DNA of 64,000 nt, taken from positions 62,001 through 126,000 of the forward strand of contig QXXL01000012.1 of assembly GCA_009911505.1 (NCBI GenBank), given 5' to 3'. Below the pieces are notes generated by a model. That model saw only the letters and a program-made list of their open reading frames with translations. It made no database searches and was not told where the DNA came from. Shown here one piece after another: positions 50,844 to 59,611 of this stretch. This DNA comes from Lachnospiraceae bacterium. GTDB taxonomy: Bacteria > Bacillota > Clostridia > Lachnospirales > Lachnospiraceae. A program made the translations under genes and the position numbers. Position 1 is the stretch's first letter. Each line of letters starts with the position of its first letter.

Positions 50844-51710
50844 ATGGCGGAAAGAATTACAGGGCATACGGAGCTGATAGGTTTACTTGCTTACCCGATC
50901 CGGCATTCCGGGTCGCCTGCGATACACAACGAGGCATTTGCTTATCTGGGGCTGGACTATGCGTATTTAGCATTTGAGGTGGATAACGATACGTTAGAGG
51001 ACGCCATAAAAGGGCTGCGCGCATTGAAAATGGTGGGTGCAAACGTTTCTATGCCGAACAAAATAAAAGTGTGCGAATATATGGACAAGCTTTCAGTCGC
51101 GGCAGAGATGTGCGGGGCAGTGAATACGATTGTAAATGAAGACGGCGTACTGGCCGGGCATATTACAGACGGGACAGGTTTTATGAGGGCTTTAAAAGAC
51201 AAAGGCATAGATGTAATCGGCAAAAAAATGACTATGGCTGGCTCTGGCGGCGCGGCTTCTGCGATTCAGGTACAGGCAGCGTTAGATGGAGTGGCAGAGA
51301 TTTCCGTTTTTAATATCCGTGACAAATTCTGGGGCAATGCTGAAGCAATGGTTCAAAAAATTAACGAAAATACACAGTGTAAGGTTACGTTGTATGACCT
51401 GGCAGATTTAGACAGATTAAAAGCGGAAATGGCGGATTCTTATTTGTTTACAAATGCAACAGGCGTGGGCATGAAGCCAATGGAAGGGCAGACATATATT
51501 CCTGATGCCTCGTATTTTAGGCCGGATCTGACTGTGGCTGATATTATTTATTCCCCGGCAGAAACGAAATTGTTAAAAATGGCGAAAGAGGCTGGATGCA
51601 AAACGATGAACGGTATGGGGATGCTTTTGTTCCAGGGGGCGGCGTCTTTTGAGTTATGGACAGGAAAAGAAATGCCTGTTGCACATATGAAAGAAATTTT
51701 GGGGATTTAG
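50844..51710 (+). CDS. aroE: Shikimate dehydrogenase
   Basis: NADPH-dependent reduction of 3-dehydroshikimate. LLAYPIRHSGSPAIHNEAF is the shikimate-binding start, GANVSMPNKIKV the catalytic-Lys region (NxPxK; Lys at MPNK), and MAGSGGAASAIQVQAAL the cofactor loop, with TNATGVGMKP and NGMGMLLFQGAASFELWTG downstream. Its GSGGA loop and the Ser replacing Thr in VSMPNK are minor variants. It is co-transcribed with aroK, and AAGAAGGAGA precedes ATG 50844. Confidence 0.93.
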   Translation: MAERITGHTELIGLLAYPIRHSGSPAIHNEAFAYLGLDYAYLAFEVDNDTLEDAIKGLRALKMVGANVSMPNKIKVCEYMDKLSVAAEMCGAVNTIVNEDGVLAGHITDGTGFMRALKDKGIDVIGKKMTMAGSGGAASAIQVQAALDGVAEISVFNIRDKFWGNAEAMVQKINENTQCKVTLYDLADLDRLKAEMADSYLFTNATGVGMKPMEGQTYIPDASYFRPDLTVADIIYSPAETKLLKMAKEAGCKTMNGMGMLLFQGAASFELWTGKEMPVAHMKEILGI

Positions 51711-51782
51711 TTTTGTGTACATGGCGGCGTATTTCAGCTGTGTGTATTATAATAAATTAGAAAACAGCAGAAAGGATGGCAT

Positions 51783-52559
51783 ATGGAGCCTGTAATCGTA
51801 AGGAATTTGAGGATTGGCGAGGGGATCCCTAAAATATGTGTCCCGCTTGTTGGCGCGACAAAGGGGCAGATTTTAAAAGAAGCGGAAGCAGTAGCGGATA
51901 TTCCGGCGGATTTTGTGGAATGGCGTGCCGACTGGTTTGAAGGCGCGCTGCACATAGGACAGGTAAGGGATGTCCTTCATATGCTTCGGACGTGTTTAAA
52001 GGAAATGCCGTTGTTATTTACGTTTCGTACTGCTTCGGAAGGAGGCGAAAAACACATAGGGGCCAAGGAATATGAAAATCTGTTAAAAGCTGCTATCGTG
52101 TCTGGCTGTGTGGATTTGGCCGATGTGGAGGTTTTTATGGGGGATGCGCTTGTAAAGGGGCTTGTTAGTACGGCGCACGGTGCGGGTGTTAAAATAGTGG
52201 CGTCCAACCATGACTTTGAAAAGACGCCCCCAAAGGATGAAATTATCCGGCGCCTTGTTAAAATGCAGGGGCTTGGGGCAGATATTTCTAAAATTGCAGT
52301 TATGCCGCAGGACGAAAAGGATGTGCTGACTCTGCTTGCGGCAACCGAGGAGATGCAGCGCCAAAATACTGGCGGCCCGGTTATTACAATGTCTATGTCT
52401 GGAATGGGTGTAATCAGCCGTTTGTGCGGCGGGGTGTTTGGTTCTGCTGTTACATTTGGCGCGGCGGGGAAAGCAAGCGCGCCTGGGCAGTTAAGTGTGC
52501 GGGAATTGGCTGGTGTTTTAAAGCTGCTTCATAGGGCTGGCTGCGCGCCAACAGGATAA
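51783..52559 (+). CDS. aroD: 3-dehydroquinate dehydratase, type I
   Basis: Dehydrates 3-dehydroquinate through a Schiff base. FVEWRADWFEG is the N-terminal site (EWRxD), VASNHDFEKTP holds the catalytic His, and ISKIAVMPQ holds the Schiff-base Lys. TMSMSGMGVISRLCGGVFGSAVTF and SAPGQL complete the barrel. Length 258 residues. AAAGGATGG precedes ATG 51783. The order aroK-aroE-aroD gives three adjacent steps of the shikimate pathway; the rest of the pathway is not in this window. Confidence 0.93.
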   Translation: MEPVIVRNLRIGEGIPKICVPLVGATKGQILKEAEAVADIPADFVEWRADWFEGALHIGQVRDVLHMLRTCLKEMPLLFTFRTASEGGEKHIGAKEYENLLKAAIVSGCVDLADVEVFMGDALVKGLVSTAHGAGVKIVASNHDFEKTPPKDEIIRRLVKMQGLGADISKIAVMPQDEKDVLTLLAATEEMQRQNTGGPVITMSMSGMGVISRLCGGVFGSAVTFGAAGKASAPGQLSVRELAGVLKLLHRAGCAPTG

Positions 52560-52583
52560 ACCCGGTTTTGTAACAGAACATCG

Positions 52584-52612
52584 TTTACTTTTGTGATAAA
52601 ATCAAGTAAAAT
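52584..52612 (+). promoter_or_regulatory. Promoter of the DUF362 gene
   Basis: TTTACT, 17 bases, TAAAAT, about 32 bases before ATG 52645, which has AAAGGAGG upstream. Confidence 0.65.
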
Positions 52613-52644
52613 AGTCCTATTACATAAAGGAGGCAGGGTAAGCC

Positions 52645-53763
52645 ATGGAAAAATCGAAAGTATATTTTACGACATTTAAAACAAGCTTTACAGAAAACCT
52701 GCTGCAGAAATTGCGCAGGCTTATAATTACAGCTGGAATCAAGGATATTGACTTTAAGGACAAATATGCGGCAATTAAACTCCATTTTGGCGAATATGGG
52801 AATTTGGCGTTTTTGCGCCCAAATTATGCCAAGGTCGTGGCAGATTTGGTCAAAGAAGAAGGAGGCAGGCCTTTTTTGACAGACTGCAATACGCTTTATG
52901 TCGGCAGTAGGAAAAATGCACTGGATCATCTTGATACGGCATATGCGAATGGGTTTTCTCCAATGACAACTGGGTGCCAGGTGATTATAGCGGATGGTTT
53001 AAAGGGGACAGACGAGGTGCTGGTACCGATAAACGGGGAATATGTGAAGGAAGCAAAAGTAGGGCGTGCGCTGATGGATGCGGATATTTTGATTTCCCTG
53101 ACACATTTTAAAGGGCATGAAGCGACCAGCTTTGGCGGTGCGATTAAAAATATCGGGATGGGCGGCGGCTCCCGTGCAGGCAAAATGGAAATGCACAGTG
53201 ACGGTAAGCCGGGCGTTTTGGCGGAGAAATGCATTGGATGCGGCAGCTGTACGAAGGTTTGTGCGCATACCGGGGTGGCAGTTACGGACAGGAAGGCAGT
53301 GATTGACCATGATAAATGCGTAGGCTGTGGGCGTTGTATTGGCGTTTGTCCAAAAGATGCAATTTCTGCGACGTTTGACGCGTCTAATAAGCGGTTAAAC
53401 TGTAAAATGGCGGAGTATACCAAGGCGATCTGCCAGGACAGGCCCTGTTTCCATGTGGCATTGGTGTGTGATGTATCGCCAAATTGTGACTGCCATGCAG
53501 AGAATGACATTCCGATTATTCCGGATGTTGGCATGTTTGCTTCATTTGATCCGGTTGCGCTTGACGTAGCGTGTGCCGATGCATGTAACCGCCAGCCTGT
53601 AATCGCGGGAAGCGTCCTTGCGGAAAACTGTGAAAAACATAAGGGGTGCGGCCATGAGGATCATTTTCATATGACACATCCGGATACTGAGTGGGAAAGC
53701 TGTATCCGGCACAGTGTTGAAATCGGGCTTGGCACAGACAAATATGAGTTAGTTGAGATATAG
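52645..53763 (+). CDS. DUF362 domain 4Fe-4S protein
   Basis: A 372-residue protein with a DUF362 domain carrying two 4Fe-4S ferredoxin motifs inserted near residues 195-235 (CIGCGSCTKVC and CVGCGRCIGVCP). Family landmarks are IKLHFGEYGN, TDCNTLYVGSRKN, LISLTHFKGHEATSFGGAIKNIGMG and DPVALDVACADAC. Members are found in anaerobes and are thought to be redox or metal-handling proteins, but the reaction is unknown. It is monocistronic, ending in a strong terminator. Confidence 0.86.
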   Translation: MEKSKVYFTTFKTSFTENLLQKLRRLIITAGIKDIDFKDKYAAIKLHFGEYGNLAFLRPNYAKVVADLVKEEGGRPFLTDCNTLYVGSRKNALDHLDTAYANGFSPMTTGCQVIIADGLKGTDEVLVPINGEYVKEAKVGRALMDADILISLTHFKGHEATSFGGAIKNIGMGGGSRAGKMEMHSDGKPGVLAEKCIGCGSCTKVCAHTGVAVTDRKAVIDHDKCVGCGRCIGVCPKDAISATFDASNKRLNCKMAEYTKAICQDRPCFHVALVCDVSPNCDCHAENDIPIIPDVGMFASFDPVALDVACADACNRQPVIAGSVLAENCEKHKGCGHEDHFHMTHPDTEWESCIRHSVEIGLGTDKYELVEI

Positions 53764-53778
53764 GCTCAAATACAGGTG

Positions 53779-53815
53779 CAGGGGATACGGGAACGCCGTA
53801 TCCCCTGTATTTTTA
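53779..53815 (+). terminator. Terminator of the DUF362 gene
   Basis: CAGGGGATACGG and CCGTATCCCCTG form a perfect 12-bp stem with a 5-base loop, followed by TATTTTTAT. Confidence 0.9.
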
Positions 53816-53853
53816 TACTAAGGAAATAAATTCCACACGAAATGCGTTTGTTG

Positions 53854-53862
53854 TGTTATAAT
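53854..53862 (+). promoter_or_regulatory. Extended -10 promoter of the hybrid kinase
   Basis: TGTTATAAT fits the extended -10 (TGnTATAAT). No clear -35 is visible. The ribosome site AGGAGGG precedes ATG 53893. Confidence 0.5.
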
Positions 53863-53892
53863 AACAAACAGTAATTATGCCAGGAGGGATTT

Positions 53893-56679
53893 ATGGGGAA
53901 TATTAATTACAGGAAAAGGGGCATGGTGCTGTTTTTTTTGTTAATGGTTATTGCTGTTTTTTGCCCTGCGCCAGTCCGCGCACAAGAAGGGCGTACCGTA
54001 AAGGTGGCATTTTTCCCAATGGAAGGATATCATATGTATTCCGAAGCAGATGGGTACGGCGGTATGGATGCGGCATACCTGGAAACGCTCTGCGGCTATA
54101 CGGGATGGAACATAGAGTATGTGGATTGCTCCACCTGGGATGACGCCCTTTTAAAGCTGGAAGAAAGGGAAGTGGATCTGGTAGGGTCAGCACAGTATTC
54201 TAAAGAGAGGGGCAAACTGTTTGACTATGCGGCGCTTTCCAGCGGATATACATATGGCTGCCTTTTTGTGGAAGAGGGCAGCGGACTTGCATATGAGGAT
54301 TTTGGGCGTATGGCGGATATGTGGTTTGGAGTTGTAAAAAGCTATGTCCGCAAAAAGGAACTGCTGGAGTATTTGAACCAAAACGGAATCAAGGAGCCGC
54401 ATCTGAGAGAATATAAAACGGCACAAGAGCTGAAAGCAGCCCTAAGTGCAGGGGAAATAGACATAGCGGCGCATTCCCTTACGGAAGTATTGCAGGGGCA
54501 ATGCCTGGTGGGAAAGTTTGCTTATGCCCCTTATTTTTATATTACTTGGAAAGGCAATACACAGCTTTTACATGAGCTAAATTATGGGATTGGGAAGTTA
54601 AAAACAGATTTCCCGGCGTTGGAGCAGGAGCTTAACGACCGTTATTTGGGCAGCCGCCGTGAGAATTTTGCTGCTGGGGAATTGAAGCTCATCCGCCAGG
54701 GAGAGGCGGTAAAAATAGGTTTTTATAAAGATACGCGCCCACTTGCCTTTCTCAATTCCGACGGGGAGTGCGACGGGATTTATATAAAAATCTTAAAGGC
54801 GGCCCAGGAGAAAAGCGGGATTCCAATAGAGCTTTGCCCGCTTGACCGGAGCATATATTGGAAGGATCTGGTGTTGAACGGAGATATTGACTTTTATATG
54901 GGGGCCAGCAACATGGTGCAGGATGCGGATGTTGTGCTTACGAATCCATTTATGGAATACCATGCTGTGGTTGTGTCTAAAAATGATTATATCCTTTCAG
55001 AAGGGGAAGCGCCTACAATTGCCCTGACAAACGGCCGCGCCTATTTGGCGGGGAACATGGGGATAGAAGGAAAGAATATTTACTGCGACAGCGCAAAAGA
55101 CTGCCTGCAGGCGTTAAAGAGTAATAAAGCGGATATTACAATATTAAATACGATAGAATACAATTACCAGTCCAAAAACGAACGGTTTTCCGATTTAATC
55201 GAATGGGAAAATTACAGGCACCAGTCTGGTGCAGTGTTAGCTGCGTCAAAGGACGTAGATCCCGCTTTGCTTGGCGTAATGGGAAAAGCGCTAAGGCTTG
55301 TGCCCGAAACGCAAAAAGATGATATTATTAACCAGTATATGAATATTTCTTATGACAGCTACAGCCTGCTGGATTACATATACCAGGGCAGGAATATCAT
55401 TGTGGTATGCTGTATATTATTTGTGCTGGTTTTTGTATTTTGGCTTGTGATATCGTATATGCAGAAAAAATCATACCGGCTGCTTGAAAACAAGAACCGG
55501 GAGCTGTATGACGCCATACAAAAAGCGCAGAAAGCGAGCCAGGCGAAGACACAGTTCCTCTCGCACATGTCGCATGACATACGCACCCCCATAAACGGTA
55601 TTATGGGGATGTTAAGCATTGCAGAAAAAAATCAGGGGGATCTTGCCCGCCAGGCAGACTGCCGGGAGAAAATCAGAATATCTGCAGAGCACCTGTTATC
55701 ATTAATTAACGATGTGCTGGATATCAGCAAGCTTGAAAGCGGCAGTGTGGAATTTCATATGGAGGTATTTAGCCTGCGCACCCTTTTGGAAAACTGCGCC
55801 GTCATCTTAGGCGGCCAAGCAGAGCAGCGCAAAGTAAAGCTGTATACGGATTTTGGGGTTCCAGGAGATATGGCATGCGGGTATTTTTCGGGGAGCCCGC
55901 TTCATATTAAGCAGATCCTGATTAATATTGCAGGCAACGCCATTAAATATAACAAGCCTATGGGAAGCGTAAATTTTAAGTGTTATGAGCTTTCGGCTCA
56001 AAACGGGATAGCGCAGATTTGCTTTGAAATCTCCGATACAGGCATTGGGATGGGAAAAGAATATCTTAAACATATCTTTGAGCCGTTTACACAAGAAGGG
56101 GGCGGCGCAAGGACAAATTACCAGGGGACGGGCCTTGGAATGACGATTACAAAAAACTTAGTGGATCAGATGGGCGGGACGATAGATGTAAAAAGCGAGC
56201 CAGGCAAGGGCAGTGTGTTTACTGTGGTGCTTCCGTTAGTCATAGCAGATCCACCTGCGGTCCGGCAGGAAACAGGCGCGGATGTGGCAGTGAAGGCTGT
56301 TGGGAAACGAGCCCTGCTTGTGGAGGACAATGAGCTCAACCAGGAAATTGCAAAGTATATGCTGGAAGAATGCGGGTTAGACGTCATGGTTGCCGCAGAT
56401 GGGCAGGAGGCGCTGGATTTGTTTACGCAGGAGCCTCCAGGTACATTTGGGGTGGTTTTTATGGATATTATGATGCCTGTTTTGGATGGATATGGGGCTG
56501 CAAGGGCCATAAGGGGCATGAAACGTCCTGATGCCGCAGATATCCCAATTATAGCCATGACGGCAAATGCATTTACCGAAGATGTGAAAGCAGCGAAGGA
56601 CGCGGGCATGGATGCACATATTACAAAGCCGATTGAGCCTGGCGTATTAAACCGGGTGCTTTCAGAATATTTGAAATAA
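53893..56679 (+). CDS. Hybrid sensor histidine kinase with two SBP_bac_3 sensor domains
   Basis: A 928-residue BvgS/EvgS-like sensor. A signal peptide (residues 1-30) leads into two tandem periplasmic solute-binding-like domains (~35-250, starting VKVAFFPMEGYHMYSE; ~265-490, starting VKIGFYKDTRPLAFLNSDG). A transmembrane helix lies near 500-525. The HisKA domain has FLSHMSHDIRTPINGIMGM (His ~559), then HATPase_c (ILINIAGNAIKYN; GTGLGMTITKN) and a receiver domain (~805-925; LLVEDNELNQE, FMDIMMPVLDG with the Asp near 857, Lys in HITKPIE). No HPt domain is present, so the phosphate must go to another protein. Ligands are probably amino acids or small organic anions. Confidence 0.92.
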   Translation: MGNINYRKRGMVLFFLLMVIAVFCPAPVRAQEGRTVKVAFFPMEGYHMYSEADGYGGMDAAYLETLCGYTGWNIEYVDCSTWDDALLKLEEREVDLVGSAQYSKERGKLFDYAALSSGYTYGCLFVEEGSGLAYEDFGRMADMWFGVVKSYVRKKELLEYLNQNGIKEPHLREYKTAQELKAALSAGEIDIAAHSLTEVLQGQCLVGKFAYAPYFYITWKGNTQLLHELNYGIGKLKTDFPALEQELNDRYLGSRRENFAAGELKLIRQGEAVKIGFYKDTRPLAFLNSDGECDGIYIKILKAAQEKSGIPIELCPLDRSIYWKDLVLNGDIDFYMGASNMVQDADVVLTNPFMEYHAVVVSKNDYILSEGEAPTIALTNGRAYLAGNMGIEGKNIYCDSAKDCLQALKSNKADITILNTIEYNYQSKNERFSDLIEWENYRHQSGAVLAASKDVDPALLGVMGKALRLVPETQKDDIINQYMNISYDSYSLLDYIYQGRNIIVVCCILFVLVFVFWLVISYMQKKSYRLLENKNRELYDAIQKAQKASQAKTQFLSHMSHDIRTPINGIMGMLSIAEKNQGDLARQADCREKIRISAEHLLSLINDVLDISKLESGSVEFHMEVFSLRTLLENCAVILGGQAEQRKVKLYTDFGVPGDMACGYFSGSPLHIKQILINIAGNAIKYNKPMGSVNFKCYELSAQNGIAQICFEISDTGIGMGKEYLKHIFEPFTQEGGGARTNYQGTGLGMTITKNLVDQMGGTIDVKSEPGKGSVFTVVLPLVIADPPAVRQETGADVAVKAVGKRALLVEDNELNQEIAKYMLEECGLDVMVAADGQEALDLFTQEPPGTFGVVFMDIMMPVLDGYGAARAIRGMKRPDAADIPIIAMTANAFTEDVKAAKDAGMDAHITKPIEPGVLNRVLSEYLK

Positions 56680-56725
56680 GGGGATATGGCGTTTCAAACG
56701 CCCCGGACATTTTCTTGCACACCCC

Positions 56726-56754
56726 TTGACAACCATGGTAAAGTATTAGAAAAT
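56726..56754 (+). promoter_or_regulatory. Probable promoter of the hydrogenase-maturation operon
   Basis: TTGACA, 17 bases, GAAAAT. The -10 is weak (4 of 6). Transcription would start near 56761, giving a leader of about 100 bases holding the hairpins at 56783-56845. A GGCGTTT/AAACGCC inverted repeat at 56688 lies upstream, at the end of the kinase gene. Confidence 0.5.
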
Positions 56755-56782
56755 GGCAATATATATAACAACTTGTTTCTGA

Positions 56783-56857
56783 GCCCAAAGGTATGGCCTG
56801 AGGGCAAAGGCAAAACATCTGCCGGAAGCATTATTGCAGCCGGCAAGCCAGGAAGGA
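56783..56857 (+). ncRNA. Candidate structured leader RNA before TM1266-hydE-hydG-hydF
   Basis: Two nested hairpins can be drawn by hand. Hairpin 1: GCCC (56783) pairs GGGC (56802), and inside it AGG pairs CCT, separated by an AA/GA internal loop. Hairpin 2: TGCCGG (56820) pairs CCGGCA (56840), and inside it GCA pairs TGC, separated by an AA/AG internal loop. GGC (56809) may pair GCC (56847) to enclose hairpin 2, and CCTG (56797) could pair CAGG (56849), which touches the ribosome site AGGAAGG. I do not recognise a known riboswitch class. Confidence 0.4.
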
Positions 56858-56864
56858 AAGACGC

Positions 56865-57110
56865 ATGGCAACCAGAGTCGCCATTATATCAATTGCAGTA
56901 GAAAACCAGGACAGTGTAAAAGAATTAAACCGCATACTCCACGAATATGGTGAATATATCATTGGCAGGATGGGCATACCCTATCCTAAGCGGGGTGTTT
57001 CCCTGATTAGTGTTGTTATGGATGCCCCTGCGGATATTATCAGCGCCATGACTGGTAAGGTTGGCATGTTAAGCGGCGTCACATCTAAAGCGCTGTATGC
57101 CAAATTGTAG
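56865..57110 (+). CDS. TM1266-family hydrogenase-system regulator-like protein
   Basis: An 81-residue ACT-like protein of the family named after TM1266, found beside [FeFe]-hydrogenase maturation genes. VAIISIAVENQDSV begins the ferredoxin-like fold; IIGRMGIPYPKRGVSLISVV and GMLSGVTSKALYAKL follow. A regulatory or sensing role is assumed for the family, without direct proof. ATG 56865 follows AGGAAGGAAAG. It opens the hydE-hydG-hydF operon. Confidence 0.86.
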   Translation: MATRVAIISIAVENQDSVKELNRILHEYGEYIIGRMGIPYPKRGVSLISVVMDAPADIISAMTGKVGMLSGVTSKALYAKL

Positions 57111-57134
57111 CAGACAGCCATGAAAGGAGAAAAT

Positions 57135-58193
57135 ATGCGCAGCCTGATTGATAAATTAGCGGCAGGGCACAGCCTTACAAAAGGGGAATGGACTGTTTTG
57201 ATTGCAAACCAGCCAGACAGGGAATATCTGGCTGCCAAAGCCCGGCAGGCAGCCCGCAGGTATTACGGCAATGCAGTCTTCATCCGGGGATTGATTGAAT
57301 TTACCAATTACTGCAAAAACAACTGTTATTACTGCGGTATCCGCAGGGACAACCGCAGGGTAGCGCGTTACCGCTTAAGCAAGGAGGATATCCTAGCCTG
57401 CTGTAAAGAGGGCTATGGCCTGGGTTTCCGTACTTTTGTACTGCAGGGCGGTGAGGACGCTTATTATACAGATAGCATGCTGGCAGGCCTAATCTCGCAA
57501 ATTAAAAGCAGTTATCCCGATTGTGCCATTACCCTTTCTATCGGAGAAAGGGGGAGGGAGAGCTACAAGCTTTTCTTTGAGGCAGGCGCGGACCGTTATT
57601 TGTTGCGCCATGAAACGGCAGACCCTGCCCATTATAAAATACTTCATCCAAAAGAAATGGATTTTGAGGGCCGGATGCAGTGCCTAAAGGATATAAAAGA
57701 AACCGGCTTAAAAACCGGATGCGGATTTATGGTAGGTTCCCCTGGGCAGACGGCGGAATGCTTAGCGGAAGATATGCTTTTTATTGCCCGGCTTAGTCCG
57801 CATATGGTAGGCATCGGCCCGTTTGTGCCGCATCATGAAACGCCATTTGCGGGAGAAGCGGGGGGCACGGTAGAACAGACCTTGTACCTTATCTCACTGC
57901 TCCGCCTGTTAAAGCCGGACTTATTAATCCCGGCGACTACGGCGCTTGGCACAATTGATCCAAAAGGAAGGGAAAAGGGCGTCTTAGCGGGCGCAAATGT
58001 CGTTATGCCCAACCTTTCGCCCATCGGGGTTCGGAAACAATACGAGTTATATGATAACAAAATATGTACCGGTGACGAAGCGGCAGAATGCTTAAACTGC
58101 TTAAAAGGCCGCATGGAGGGCATTGGTTACAGGATTGTAACGGACCGCGGGGATCCGGCGGAAGGACCAGGAGGGATATCATGTACAACGTAA
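57135..58193 (+). CDS. hydE: [FeFe]-hydrogenase maturase HydE (radical SAM)
   Basis: Radical SAM enzyme that helps build the dithiolate bridge of the hydrogenase H-cluster. The cluster motif is NYCKNNCYYCG (Cx3Cx2C) near residues 55-65, followed by LSKEDILACCKEGYGLGFRTFVLQGGEDAYY in pieces (FVLQGGED), RHETADPAHY and the C-terminal IPATTALGTIDPKGREKG region. Length 352 residues. ATG 57135 follows AAAGGAG 5 bases away; the in-frame ATG at 57120 would contain that site. It overlaps hydG by 13 bases. Confidence 0.92.
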   Translation: MRSLIDKLAAGHSLTKGEWTVLIANQPDREYLAAKARQAARRYYGNAVFIRGLIEFTNYCKNNCYYCGIRRDNRRVARYRLSKEDILACCKEGYGLGFRTFVLQGGEDAYYTDSMLAGLISQIKSSYPDCAITLSIGERGRESYKLFFEAGADRYLLRHETADPAHYKILHPKEMDFEGRMQCLKDIKETGLKTGCGFMVGSPGQTAECLAEDMLFIARLSPHMVGIGPFVPHHETPFAGEAGGTVEQTLYLISLLRLLKPDLLIPATTALGTIDPKGREKGVLAGANVVMPNLSPIGVRKQYELYDNKICTGDEAAECLNCLKGRMEGIGYRIVTDRGDPAEGPGGISCTT

Positions 58194-59599
58194 TGTCGCC
58201 AAGGGCGGAAGAGTTTATCAGTGATGAAGAAATCAAAGAGTGCCTTGCTTTTGCAAGTGAGAATAAAAACAACCGTAAGCTCATAGAACAGATTATAGAG
58301 AAAGCGTCTAAGATGGAGGGGGTTACCCACAAAGAGGCAATCGTCCTGTTAGACTGTGAAATCGAAGATTTAAACCAACGGATATACAAGCTTGCAGAAG
58401 ATATCAAGCAGGAATTTTACGGCAACCGTATTGTTATGTTTGCGCCGCTTTATCTGTCCAATTACTGTATTAACGGCTGCAAATACTGTCCGTACCATTT
58501 GAAAAATAAACATATAGCCAGAAAGAAGCTGTCGCAGGAGGAAATCCGCAAAGAAGTTATCGCATTACAGGATATGGGGCACAAGCGCCTGGCGCTGGAA
58601 GCGGGGGAAGATCCGGTCAATAACCCGATTGAGTATATCCTAGAAAGCATACAGACGATTTATGGCATAAAACACAAAAACGGTGCAATACGCCGTGTGA
58701 ATGTCAATATCGCGGCGACGACTGTGGAGGATTACAGGAGGTTAAAGGACGCTGGAATCGGGACGTATATTCTGTTCCAGGAAACGTACCACAAGAAGTC
58801 CTATGAAGAGCTGCACCCTACCGGGCCTAAGAGCAATTATGCATACCATACGGAAGCGATGGACCGTGCAAGGGAAGCAGGCATTGACGATATGGGGATA
58901 GGCGTGCTGTTTGGGTTAAATAATTACCGTTATGATTTTACCGGGATTATCATGCATGCGGAGCATATGGAACGCTTTGGCGGCGTCGGCCCTCATACTA
59001 TCAGCGTGCCGCGTGTCAGAAAGGCGGACGATATCGATCCAGATGTGTTTGACAATGGGATTTCAGACGATACGTTTGCTAAAATAGTCGCATGCCTTAG
59101 GATTGCCGTACCGTATACCGGAATGATCGTGTCCACAAGGGAGAGCCAGGAAAGCCGCGAGCGTGTACTGCACCTTGGGGTTTCCCAGATCAGCGGAGGT
59201 TCCAGGACGAGTGTCGGTGGATATGCGCAAGAGGAAGCGCCGGAAGACAATTCCGCGCAGTTTGACATTAGCGACAACCGTACATTAGATGAAGTTGTGC
59301 ACTGGCTGATGGAGCTTTCCTATGTGCCCAGCTTTTGTACGGCATGCTACCGGGAAGGCAGGACAGGCGACCGATTTATGTCGCTTTTAAAAAGCAGGCA
59401 GATTATTAACTGCTGCCATCCAAATGCGTTAATGACGTTAAAAGAATATTTAGAGGATTATGCATCCGAAGGGACGAAGGCAATTGGTGAAAAATTGATT
59501 GCGCAGGAGCTGAAAAAGATTCCAAACCAGAAGGTGCAAAAGAGGGCGGCAGAGTATATAAGCAATATACATTTGGGAAAAAGGGATTTCCGTTTTTAA
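58181..59599 (+). CDS. hydG: [FeFe]-hydrogenase maturase HydG (tyrosine lyase)
   Basis: Radical SAM tyrosine lyase that makes the CO and CN ligands of the H-cluster, 472 residues. The N-terminal Cx3Cx2C is NYCINGCKYCPYH, and the C-terminal auxiliary-cluster motif is SFCTACYREGRTGDRFM. LALEAGEDPVNNP, YILFQETYHKKSYEELHP and QISGGSRTSVGGYAQEE match the family. ATG 58181 follows AGGAGGG; an in-frame ATG at 58088 lies inside hydE and is unlikely. Confidence 0.95.
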   Translation: MYNVMSPRAEEFISDEEIKECLAFASENKNNRKLIEQIIEKASKMEGVTHKEAIVLLDCEIEDLNQRIYKLAEDIKQEFYGNRIVMFAPLYLSNYCINGCKYCPYHLKNKHIARKKLSQEEIRKEVIALQDMGHKRLALEAGEDPVNNPIEYILESIQTIYGIKHKNGAIRRVNVNIAATTVEDYRRLKDAGIGTYILFQETYHKKSYEELHPTGPKSNYAYHTEAMDRAREAGIDDMGIGVLFGLNNYRYDFTGIIMHAEHMERFGGVGPHTISVPRVRKADDIDPDVFDNGISDDTFAKIVACLRIAVPYTGMIVSTRESQESRERVLHLGVSQISGGSRTSVGGYAQEEAPEDNSAQFDISDNRTLDEVVHWLMELSYVPSFCTACYREGRTGDRFMSLLKSRQIINCCHPNALMTLKEYLEDYASEGTKAIGEKLIAQELKKIPNQKVQKRAAEYISNIHLGKRDFRF

Positions 59600-59611
59600 G
59601 GAGAATGAGCA

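Noticed and set aside
56783-56857. Known TPP, SAM-I or c-di-GMP-I riboswitch before the hyd operon
   Set aside because: Only short fragments (CTGAG, GGGCAAA) resemble those classes; the remaining conserved strings and junctions are absent.
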